Source: an uncultured Porphyromonadaceae bacterium (GTDB lineage: Bacteria; Bacteroidota; Bacteroidia; Bacteroidales; Muribaculaceae). From it: a DNA stretch of 40,357 nucleotides. The stretch lies in assembly GCA_947176605.1 (NCBI GenBank), contig CAMWRH010000024.1:1-40357 (forward strand), in the 5' to 3' direction. The position numbers and the translations under genes were made by a program. The first letter of the stretch is position 1; each line of letters begins with the position of its first letter. The notes beneath the pieces are model-generated. The model saw only the letters and a program-made list of their open reading frames with translations, had not been told where the DNA came from and made no database searches. Shown in pieces: positions 8,077 to 15,575 of this stretch.

Positions 8077-9963
8077 TCATTTCACTATCATGCGTACCGA
8101 GGCGCCCTCATGCGGGGTGCGGATCCTCACTACATACAGTCCGCCGGCGAGTGGAGCCGAGAGGGTCTCTTCCTCCGACTCAGCCATCCGGCAAAGGCTC
8201 CATATCCGCGATCCGGCAGCCGAGAATACCTCGGCCGAGAAGCTTTCGCCCGGCCGGAGTCCGGCAATACGGATATCACCGTGGCTGCCGCAAGCGATCC
8301 GCAGATTGCCGTTTTCCACACCCGACACACCTGCCGGAGGCTGCGGGGTCTCCCCCTTCAGCAATTCATCGGCATTGAGCACTTCGCCCGTCTGCGAGTC
8401 AAGCACGAAAGCCACAAGACGCAGACCGGAGGCACCGGCGGCAATCTCAGGCAACACCTCATCTACAGCCACCTCATATGTCGCACCCGGCATCAGCACA
8501 TCGGGAAGCGAACCGTCAATACCTCCGAAAGCGTATTCCGAAGTAAGGCTCACATCCTCATAGCGCATCAGCGCGGGGATGATTTTTGAAGGCAGATAGT
8601 AGTAGGCGCCGTAGGTCGGGAAGTTGCAGGTGTTCTGCTGTATGAAGTCGGGATTGGCGGGATCGTGGAAGTCGCCCGTCACTACACATCCAAGGCGGTA
8701 GCGTCCGCCGGAATTGTCGGTCTCTCGGGCCACACGCACGTTGACCACTCCATGTATCGCGCCGGGTTGCGCTTCCTCCACCGACATTACACTCACCCCG
8801 AACTCCGCAGGCACGTCATAGTAATCGGCAAAAGCCTTTACATTCGAACCGGCAGTGGCCTCCACGCGGTTGAGCATCATCCGGGGCACGTCATACCATT
8901 TCAGACTGCTCCAATAAGCCGCGTTGGCAAGTGCGTCGTTGACATGGGTATTGACCGTAATAAGGGCATCGCCCAATTCATCGCGCAATCCGTCTACAGC
9001 CACCTCACCTGCCGGACAGTTGACACACCACATTCCGGTCCCCTTGTCGACCATCACACGGCGGGCAAAGGTACTCACATAGGTGTGTCCGGCAGTTGCG
9101 CCACCGGCAGCGTCCATGGCCGTAGCCTCATTCGGGAGGACCGTATAGTCGACAGCAGGCCATACTTCCGCGGGGAGATCTACAGCGATGCCCCGACGCT
9201 CGCCATCGCTCCATACTCCGTCAGCCCTCACTTCGGCGCGGGCCACAGAGCCGTCGGCTCCGGTAAAGGTGCATACGAATGCGGTGTCCTCGGCCGAAGC
9301 CCCGTGCAGGGTCACGTCGAGCGACAGTCTCGGGACGTCATCGGCACTCCCCTGCCAGCGCGGAGTGGCATCGGCCACTTCCAGCCACCGGTCGAATCCG
9401 GAGAGCACACGCACATCCGAGAGCGCCAGCACATAGCCACGGGTGGATGTGGCCGTAAATCTTACCGCCACCTCGCGTCCCGCCACACCGTCGAGGCTCA
9501 CCATCCGCAGCCGCCAGGCGAAATCCTCTTCCGCCACCTCGGCCAGCAGCACCGGGGCGCCTCCATCGGTCGGCACCGCCTCCACCCTGTAGCTTTCGGG
9601 GCATCCGCGATATGCCGACAGGGCCTCCCAGCCGAGCCACTCCCCCTTCTCCACAGTGCGTGCGGGCAGAGTGAGCGCGGCGGCGCATGAGGCATCCGGA
9701 TCGCCGGTATACGTCGGACTCAGAGCCACATACCCGCGGTCGCCATAACGGTCGATGCTCCATCCGTCGGGCGTATAGACACGCTTATATGCATCAGCCG
9801 CCGGGAGCACCCCGTTAAGGTTGGCCACCTCCACATCAGCCGGCCACGTGCCTCGCGAGAGGTCCATGCGGTAGAGCGTGGTCACATCAGCTGCCGCCGC
9901 CGGGAGTCCGGCGGCGATAGCCAATGCTGTCGGTATGATATATTTACAGGTCAGTGAAGTCAT
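8077..9963 (-). CDS. secreted Omp28/thioredoxin-like protein with C-terminal sorting domain
   Basis: This 628-residue protein has a signal peptide (about residues 1-25, ending AAA). The N-terminal region (about 30-190) resembles the cleaved-adhesin/jelly-roll type. A central segment (about 305-420) has RRVMVDKGTGMWCVNCPAG, which resembles the Omp28-like thioredoxin fold with a WCxxC pair, and DVPRMMLNR, corresponding to the cis-proline region. The C-terminus has sorting-domain features: LAGGLYVVRI and a final MIVK. A redox or folding role outside the inner membrane is possible from the CxxC, but Omp28-like proteins are poorly characterised. It starts 14 bp after the stop of the preceding gene, so the two are cotranscribed. 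Confidence 0.8.
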   Translation of the reverse strand: MTSLTCKYIIPTALAIAAGLPAAAADVTTLYRMDLSRGTWPADVEVANLNGVLPAADAYKRVYTPDGWSIDRYGDRGYVALSPTYTGDPDASCAAALTLPARTVEKGEWLGWEALSAYRGCPESYRVEAVPTDGGAPVLLAEVAEEDFAWRLRMVSLDGVAGREVAVRFTATSTRGYVLALSDVRVLSGFDRWLEVADATPRWQGSADDVPRLSLDVTLHGASAEDTAFVCTFTGADGSVARAEVRADGVWSDGERRGIAVDLPAEVWPAVDYTVLPNEATAMDAAGGATAGHTYVSTFARRVMVDKGTGMWCVNCPAGEVAVDGLRDELGDALITVNTHVNDALANAAYWSSLKWYDVPRMMLNRVEATAGSNVKAFADYYDVPAEFGVSVMSVEEAQPGAIHGVVNVRVARETDNSGGRYRLGCVVTGDFHDPANPDFIQQNTCNFPTYGAYYYLPSKIIPALMRYEDVSLTSEYAFGGIDGSLPDVLMPGATYEVAVDEVLPEIAAGASGLRLVAFVLDSQTGEVLNADELLKGETPQPPAGVSGVENGNLRIACGSHGDIRIAGLRPGESFSAEVFSAAGSRIWSLCRMAESEEETLSAPLAGGLYVVRIRTPHEGASVRMIVK

Positions 9964-9977
9964 TTCACATCGGTAGC

Positions 9978-11432
9978 TTATTTCACGAGCACCTTATAGG
10001 AGCGTCCGTCAGCCGTCACCACATAGATACCGGGATTTACGGCAGTCACGGCAGATGCGCCCACCTGATGGCCGTCGAGATCATATACAGCCACCTCGGA
10101 GGCATTCACCACCTCGATCTGTCCGGCGCTTACGAGTACCAGCGCCCCCTTCGGATTGCCGGCTACCGACTGGATGGCTGCCGAAGTGCCGCCGTCCACC
10201 TTCACCATGAAGGGGTAATAGTATTTCTCACCGGTGGCCGGATTGATTTCCGAAGCCACACCGCCGAGAGTCTTGCCGTCGAACGAAGTGCGGGAGACAC
10301 CTTCGATCGTGTAATCAGTCACGATATCGTATGCCTCCGTGACATGCTGCACGTCATCATGATCCAACACCTCGCCACCGCCGGTGAAAAGCAGGTCGAC
10401 ACCCACACCCGTAGAGAAAGTGGTGACACCGGGCTCCAGGATCCATTCATCCGTAAGGTAATTATATATGCAACCTTCTGTATATACAGTTCCCTCACCA
10501 TCTTCGGTCACATTCTCCACATAGCTGCGTGAGCCGTAAAGGTTGCCGTTGACGTCGCAGTCATGGAACCATCCGTCGAGTCCCACTTCCGAATCCTTAT
10601 AGCCGTTGATGTATACTTCTTCGAAATATTCCACGCGGGGATCATTGACATCATCGAGCCATACCTGATAGGTTTTGCCGTCTTCACGCACCTCGGTGCC
10701 GCCGTAATACTTACCCTTGTACATCCAGGGTTCCCTTTCGGTGACGATTTCGTCAAACATCACGAACTCGCCGTCCTTGATGATGGCGTTGGTGTTGCTC
10801 TGCATTCCGCAGCATACGGAGCCGAGCACCACGCGGCCGTCAGGAGTCTGCTGACGGGCGAAGAATCCCTGATGGTCGGGCAGGTCGATGTCGGAGTAGC
10901 TCTTCAGCTCATAAGAGCCGTCCTCCTGCAGGAACCACTGGCAGGGGTAATAGCGTCCGCCGATTTCAGATTCGGGGTCGTAGACGAAATGCGAGCCGGC
11001 GATCACCTTGCCGTCGGGGGTGATGGCGATGGCCTCGTTGGTGTTCATGGCGTGGGGATCCATCGGGAGAAGGTTCCACTTCCCCGTCGACATAACATAA
11101 TAGGCGGGATGCGTCACTCCGTCAGCGTAGAGGATGCCGCCTACTACGATACCGTTGTCCGACACGTCGCGTACCAGTGTACCCTTTGCACGCAGATATG
11201 AGGGGAGCGACGGGTCAGTCTCTTCGGTGATGTCGTAGAGGTCATCGGGGCTTTCGGCTAACCATATATAGGCGTAGCCATTGTCGGTGTCGCTGATGGC
11301 GGCATACTGGCCGTTGTCGGACACACCGTCTACCTCTCCGAGGTAGTCGAACACAAACACTTCGCTCTCAGCCATTGCGGCGGTCATTGAGCCTGCGGCC
11401 AGAAGGGCCATTGTAAGTAAAGTTTTTTTCAT
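9978..11432 (-). CDS. secreted beta-propeller-like protein with C-terminal sorting domain
   Basis: This is a 484-residue exported protein of unknown function. The frame is open to 11486, but the ATG at 11430-11432 begins a clear signal peptide (MKKTLLTMALLAAG, cleaved after AMA), so this start is used. The mature part has recurring blades resembling HAF-type repeats: GEVDGVSDNGQYAAI, VRDVSDNGIVVGG, AIAITPDGKVIAG, RQQTPDGRVVLG and later SFDGKTLGG. The pattern is xxISxDGxxVxG. The C-terminal 70 residues fit a type IX-like sorting domain (VAVYDLDGHQV, NPGIYVV, final VLVK). It is the first gene of the leftward three-gene set and is separated from the upstream beta-barrel operon by a strong terminator. 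Confidence 0.82.
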   Translation of the reverse strand: MKKTLLTMALLAAGSMTAAMAESEVFVFDYLGEVDGVSDNGQYAAISDTDNGYAYIWLAESPDDLYDITEETDPSLPSYLRAKGTLVRDVSDNGIVVGGILYADGVTHPAYYVMSTGKWNLLPMDPHAMNTNEAIAITPDGKVIAGSHFVYDPESEIGGRYYPCQWFLQEDGSYELKSYSDIDLPDHQGFFARQQTPDGRVVLGSVCCGMQSNTNAIIKDGEFVMFDEIVTEREPWMYKGKYYGGTEVREDGKTYQVWLDDVNDPRVEYFEEVYINGYKDSEVGLDGWFHDCDVNGNLYGSRSYVENVTEDGEGTVYTEGCIYNYLTDEWILEPGVTTFSTGVGVDLLFTGGGEVLDHDDVQHVTEAYDIVTDYTIEGVSRTSFDGKTLGGVASEINPATGEKYYYPFMVKVDGGTSAAIQSVAGNPKGALVLVSAGQIEVVNASEVAVYDLDGHQVGASAVTAVNPGIYVVTADGRSYKVLVK

Positions 11433-11622
11433 CTGATATAGGTAAAGTATTAGGGGTTTATAGAAATATGTCGGATTTAACACCACATGACGATATCACG
11501 TAACAGTCAAAGCTTTCATTCCGATATTTCATTTGCAAAAATCTATCAAACACCTCACTCTCCTGTGATAATGAATATAAAGATTTGCGCTGGTAAAGGT
11601 AGTAATAAATTTTGAATATACA

Positions 11623-11655
11623 AAAAAATCCCCGCGACATTTTGCCACGGGGATA
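11623..11655 (-). terminator. rho-independent terminator of the leftward caspase operon
   Basis: Arms ATCCCCG (11629-11635) and CGGGGAT (11649-11655) enclose 13 nt. Read on the minus strand, the hairpin is followed by seven T residues (11629-11623). It lies 24 bp past the stop of the beta-barrel gene. Confidence 0.88.
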
Positions 11656-11678
11656 AATATGCGGGTATCCTGGGGTAA

Positions 11679-12647
11679 TCAGAACACGAAGTCGAGGTAG
11701 ATACGCGATTCCGCGAATTTACGGGAGTATGTGCCTTCAGGCTCGGCTGCTCCGTTCATGCTGATGGTCTCTCCGTTGAAGCTGTACTGTCCCCAGCAGT
11801 AGGGAGTATAGGTCTTGTTGGCCATCTTGCCCGATCCCCAGCGGGTCTCGAAGCCAAGGCCGAATGTACGCCACTGGAGCTTGAATCCCCAGTCAAACAT
11901 GGCGATGAAGCCGCATTCTGCAAGCAGTTCTTCCTCGGTATCGGGCAATTCGACACCGTCTACCGGATTGACGCCGTTGCCGGCATAAACGCATTTGGCG
12001 GTATAGGCGTTGAGTCCGAAGGTGGGCTGGAAGTGGAAGTAGACGTTGAGGCGCAGCGAGGCGGCTGCATTGTCCATGAATGTAAGGGGAGCCACCGTCA
12101 GTGTCGGGCCGATGCCGAAGAGCCCGGCGAGAAGGCTCATGTGGTTGAAGGTGGCGTAGTTGGGATAGTGGCTGCTGCCGGAATCCTCTGTGGAGGAGCC
12201 GGTCATGTCGCTTGTCCAGCCGTAATACGTGTTCGTATTGTTGTAGGTGTTATTTGAGATCACCTTGCGGGCGAACTTGTCGTACATGGCAAACTGCAGG
12301 TCAAACCAGCGCACGTCGAGACCCACCTTCAGCATACCGCCGATAGGCGATTTGCGGGGCCAGAGGTAGGAGGTGCCTTTGTTGAGGAATACGCCGAATT
12401 TGGCTTTTTCGGCATTGTAGACTTCGGATGACGTGGAGGCTATCGAATAACCTACGTTGAAGTATCTGCCGGTGCGCCATATTGAATAATGCACGCTGTC
12501 GGCACGCATTGTGGCCAGGCGGCTGTTGGCCGAGGCAAGGGCGTTCTCGATCGAGTCCAGACGGCTCGCCGAACTATAGTCATACTGCGCGTTGGCCATG
12601 CCGAATCCGGCCAGGCACGTGAGCAGCGAAAGAAGTATCTTTTTCAT
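11679..12647 (-). CDS. predicted outer-membrane beta-barrel protein
   Basis: This 322-residue protein has a signal peptide (about residues 1-20, ending ANA) and a short heptad-like helix (about 28-50, LDSIENALASANSRLATM). Alternating amphipathic strands follow, such as YFNVGYSIAS, MLKVGLDVRWFDLQF, ASLRLNVYFHFQPTF and WGFKLQWRTFGLGFETRWG. It ends SRIYLDFVF, and a terminal aromatic after a beta strand is typical of outer-membrane barrels. No named family was recognised. It is the third and last gene of the leftward operon after the LRR-caspase and a lipoprotein, with a 42-bp gap, so it may anchor or export partners of the caspase. Confidence 0.78.
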   Translation of the reverse strand: MKKILLSLLTCLAGFGMANAQYDYSSASRLDSIENALASANSRLATMRADSVHYSIWRTGRYFNVGYSIASTSSEVYNAEKAKFGVFLNKGTSYLWPRKSPIGGMLKVGLDVRWFDLQFAMYDKFARKVISNNTYNNTNTYYGWTSDMTGSSTEDSGSSHYPNYATFNHMSLLAGLFGIGPTLTVAPLTFMDNAAASLRLNVYFHFQPTFGLNAYTAKCVYAGNGVNPVDGVELPDTEEELLAECGFIAMFDWGFKLQWRTFGLGFETRWGSGKMANKTYTPYCWGQYSFNGETISMNGAAEPEGTYSRKFAESRIYLDFVF

Positions 12648-12689
12648 TGTTTCAGTCAGTTTTTCGGTCAGTGCAGTGGTTGCTGCCGG

Positions 12690-13619
12690 TTAACGGGATA
12701 CATATGATAAGTCGGCCTCTATGTAATTGGAGAGGGATGTCGACCATCTCACACGTTCGATAAGACCCGAGTAGGTGATGTAATAATCAAGCGCGCAGGC
12801 TATGGTCTGACGTGACGAGCCGGTATCAAGCGCAGAGGTGGTGATCGTATTGGGGAAGTGCAGCGGAGCGTCGCCAAACCACCCGAAGCTCTGGAAGAAG
12901 CCCATCAGGGGCATCGTGGGGTCCCACTGGCCGAAACGGTTCTCTACATCGCTGTATTCGATGGTGCTTGTGCCGAAGTAGGGTGAGTTGATTTCCACGA
13001 GGTCGCCGTCTACCCATTTCTGTACGTACTCTGTGCCTCCGACATTGATTTTCACCAGATTCCGTCCGTTGTATTCGAATGTGACGGTATACCCGGGGAG
13101 TGTGGTGGTCTGGGTCGTCGCCGACACGTAATGGCCGTTCTTGTCATAGTACGATTCCATATTGTCGGTGCGCTGCGCCGAGTATATGAGCGACTTTAAA
13201 AGACCGTCTTCAAACTGCAGATTGTCAAGACTTACCGCCGTCACCGAACTTTCCACATGCTCGATACCGGGATTGTAGACGGTTTCGGCCCACGATACGG
13301 AAGTGACATTGTCGGGCGTATCGTATCCGAAATCGAATCTGGTAGTGTTCCAGTAGTTGTAGTACGACTCCTTGACCGCACTTGCCGGCTGCCCGTTGAT
13401 ACTGTACTCAAACTGGTAGTTGTCGTTGTTGAAGCTATACCCCGACAGCAGCTTGGTGTCGAGCGGGTTGGTGGTGGGTCCGGAGTTGCCCGAATCGGCA
13501 TCGCCATCGTAGATCACCTGGTCGATGTCCAGGCCGTTGGCGGGGTCTTCGGCCGTGCAGGCGGTGCCCAGCGTAAGCAGGGCGGCCATGCCGAAGGTAA
13601 GGTGTAGTAGTCTTTTCAT
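12690..13619 (-). CDS. lipoprotein, possibly DUF4595-like
   Basis: This 309-residue lipoprotein has a signal peptide whose lipobox is near residue 21 (LGTAC). Acidic residues soon after the cysteine (TAEDP) could act as a Bacteroidetes surface-export signal. The body has repeated YxYNG or YSxxxNR beta-hairpin-like segments: VTFEYNGRNLVKINVGG, KWVDGDLVEI and STIEYSDVENRFGQ. This pattern is seen in DUF4595-type lipoproteins of Bacteroidales. The family assignment is by pattern only. It sits 34 bp after the LRR-caspase gene and 42 bp before the beta-barrel gene, so the three are almost certainly cotranscribed. No function is known. Confidence 0.75.
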   Translation of the reverse strand: MKRLLHLTFGMAALLTLGTACTAEDPANGLDIDQVIYDGDADSGNSGPTTNPLDTKLLSGYSFNNDNYQFEYSINGQPASAVKESYYNYWNTTRFDFGYDTPDNVTSVSWAETVYNPGIEHVESSVTAVSLDNLQFEDGLLKSLIYSAQRTDNMESYYDKNGHYVSATTQTTTLPGYTVTFEYNGRNLVKINVGGTEYVQKWVDGDLVEINSPYFGTSTIEYSDVENRFGQWDPTMPLMGFFQSFGWFGDAPLHFPNTITTSALDTGSSRQTIACALDYYITYSGLIERVRWSTSLSNYIEADLSYVSR

Positions 13620-13653
13620 TACCGTTATGGTTTGTTTAGTTTATATTCAGAGG

Positions 13654-15231
13654 TCAGAGGCGGATGCTGCGCCAGTCATCGCCCATCTCGGCGGGGGTGC
13701 TGACGGTTGGAGTCTGGCTCTTTTTGTTCTCGCGGATGGAGTATTGCTTGACGTTGCTGATGATGTAGTCGCTGAGGTCGCCGAGGGTCACGTCGCCCAT
13801 CTCGCTCTGCAGTTTTTTGAGCAGGAAGTAGGTAAACATGCCGTGTCCCTCTTCGTTGTAGGCGAATGCGGTCTCTTCGCCGGTGGCGGCGGTGAATACC
13901 ACGAGGTTCCCTTTGGCTTCGTTCTGCTTGGGGGCGATTGCCACGCCGCGTGCCGAGGCCATCATCTCTCCTTCACGCTTGGAGCCGCTGAAGCAGGCGT
14001 CCATGAATACTACGGTGCCGCGCGAGGGGATGTTGCCGAGGCGCTCGTAGAGTGTGGCGATGGAGTAGCCGGTGGTGGTGTCGGCGCCGTAGCCGTCGAC
14101 GGGGAGCAGGAATGCGTCGCGGGTGGCCTCGTCGGGCACACCGTGACCGGCGTAGTATACGATGATGTTGATGTTGCCCTCATAGGCGTTGGATGTCTTG
14201 GCCAGAAGGTTGAGGCCGTAGCGCATGTCGTTGAGCGATGCGTCTTTGATGAGGGTCACGTTCTTGGAGGGTATGCCGAGGGTCTTTTTGAGGTAGAGTG
14301 AGAATACCTCGGCATCATTGTTGGCGAATGGCACCTTTGCCTCGCGGGTATAGTTCTCGTTGCCGATGATGAGGCAGAAGGTGTTGTCGCGGTCTATGCC
14401 GTCCATTACGGGGATGTTGAAGTCGAGTTCGGAGATGAATCCGGCTTCGGAGCCTTCCGAGGGGGCTGCATCGGCCATGGCGGGAGCTGCCTGCCCCTGC
14501 GGCACGCCGAGCAGTGCGAGCACGTCGGGATTGCGCTCGAGCGGGGTGCGGATGAAGGGATTGCCGCCGGGCATGCGCACGTTGTCGCTGTCAATCAGTT
14601 CGGCCAGGCGGTGGTTGCCTTCGAAGGCGCCGGGGGCGAGTTCGGTCCAGGTACCGTTGAAGTCGATGGTGGTCAGGGGGCGGCATTCGAAGAATGCGCC
14701 GGGACCTACAACCACGTCGGAATGGAAAGCCACACCGGTTATCTGGCACCGCATGAACGCGCCGTCGGCCACCGAAGTGAGCGTAGCGGGCAATGCGAGC
14801 GAATCCTGCTTGAGCGAGGATGTGAAGGCTCCCAGTCCGATGCGCTTAAGCCCTTCGGGGAGTGTAAGGTCTTTGATAAGGGTGTTTTTGAATGAGAAGT
14901 CGCCGATGGCCACGAGTGTCGAGGGGAGCACGAGCTCTACGGGCTGCGCGCGCTGGAACTCCGAACCTACGGGCGAGAATGACTTAAAACCGATCGAGGT
15001 GACACCTTCGCCGATTTCGATACGGTTGATTTTATGCCATTTGCCGTCTTTGTACCAGGCCTCTCCCTGCGGGGCGGGCCAGTCGGGCATATCGCCGGTA
15101 CCGGTAATCTGGAGCACTCCCTCGGGAGTGACATCCCACTTAAGGGTGGAGGTAAGTTTCTTAGGCTTCGCTCCTAAGGTAAATGATACGGCAATAGCCG
15201 TAGCTACAATTATAAGTAATCGTTTCATCAT
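13654..15231 (-). CDS. exported LRR-caspase fusion (peptidase C14-like)
   Basis: This 525-residue protein combines a signal peptide (about residues 1-20), a BspA-type leucine-rich repeat region (about 60-215) and a C-terminal caspase-like domain (about 280-520). The LRR region has motifs such as LPSTLVAIGDFSFKN, LPEGLKRIGLGAFTS and LPATLTSVADGAFM. The caspase catalytic dyad is present: H363 in VYYAGHG and C413 in FMDACFSG. The N-terminal strand NTFCLIIGNENY matches the first caspase beta strand. Expected role: a Cys-dependent endopeptidase, in this family usually preferring basic P1 residues, acting outside the cytoplasm. Substrate and activation signal are unknown. It is the first gene of the leftward operon, driven by a well-matched promoter. 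Its C-terminal QTPTVSTPAEM resembles that of the TPR-caspase across the divide, so the two domains look paralogous. Confidence 0.9.
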   Translation of the reverse strand: MMKRLLIIVATAIAVSFTLGAKPKKLTSTLKWDVTPEGVLQITGTGDMPDWPAPQGEAWYKDGKWHKINRIEIGEGVTSIGFKSFSPVGSEFQRAQPVELVLPSTLVAIGDFSFKNTLIKDLTLPEGLKRIGLGAFTSSLKQDSLALPATLTSVADGAFMRCQITGVAFHSDVVVGPGAFFECRPLTTIDFNGTWTELAPGAFEGNHRLAELIDSDNVRMPGGNPFIRTPLERNPDVLALLGVPQGQAAPAMADAAPSEGSEAGFISELDFNIPVMDGIDRDNTFCLIIGNENYTREAKVPFANNDAEVFSLYLKKTLGIPSKNVTLIKDASLNDMRYGLNLLAKTSNAYEGNINIIVYYAGHGVPDEATRDAFLLPVDGYGADTTTGYSIATLYERLGNIPSRGTVVFMDACFSGSKREGEMMASARGVAIAPKQNEAKGNLVVFTAATGEETAFAYNEEGHGMFTYFLLKKLQSEMGDVTLGDLSDYIISNVKQYSIRENKKSQTPTVSTPAEMGDDWRSIRL

Positions 15232-15355
15232 GTCAGGTTATTATTGTGATTTAGATAATATTCATTGTCAGTGGCACCGGTGACACTGCACACGTCGATT
15301 AAATTCACCTGACATCCGACGGGGGCTAAAGTGAAACCGTGATATCTCCACAATG

Positions 15356-15387
15356 CAAAATTAACAAAAAAATACAAACCGTCCAAA
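15356..15387 (-). promoter_or_regulatory. promoter of the leftward LRR-caspase operon
   Basis: On the minus strand a -33 TTTG (15387-15384) is followed after 20 bp by TAATTTTG (15363-15356), an exact TAnnTTTG. Transcription would begin about 120 bp before the start codon. Confidence 0.85.
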
Positions 15388-15412
15388 AATCGGGATGAAT
15401 GTTTTGTAAAAT

Positions 15413-15443
15413 TTTGATGATACTCAAAGTTTTACTAACTTTG
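15413..15443 (+). promoter_or_regulatory. promoter of the rightward propeller/TPR-caspase operon
   Basis: TTTG (15413-15416), 19 bp, then TAACTTTG (15436-15443), an exact -7 match. Its -33 box is 25 bp from that of the leftward promoter. The rest of the 344-bp gap is AT-rich promoter DNA and a 5' leader of about 130 nt with no visible gene. Confidence 0.87.
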
Positions 15444-15575
15444 CAGCATCAAGTCGCGCCAAGAGCAGGGGATGTGCCTCACTCTCCACATGCACCGCAT
15501 GGTGGGCGCCGACTGCACCCGACTATCCTGACTAACTTGACTTATTCACTTTTTCTACTCTCTTCTCCGCTTCTG

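Noticed and set aside
11433-11486. 18-residue extension of the secreted beta-propeller-like protein
   Set aside because: The internal ATG at 11430-11432 begins a textbook signal peptide (MKKTLLTMAL); the extension would bury it.
15399-15575. N-terminal extension of the propeller protein by 59 residues
   Set aside because: It would start inside the promoter (15413-15443) and place the signal peptide internally. The ATG at 15576 gives a normal signal peptide.
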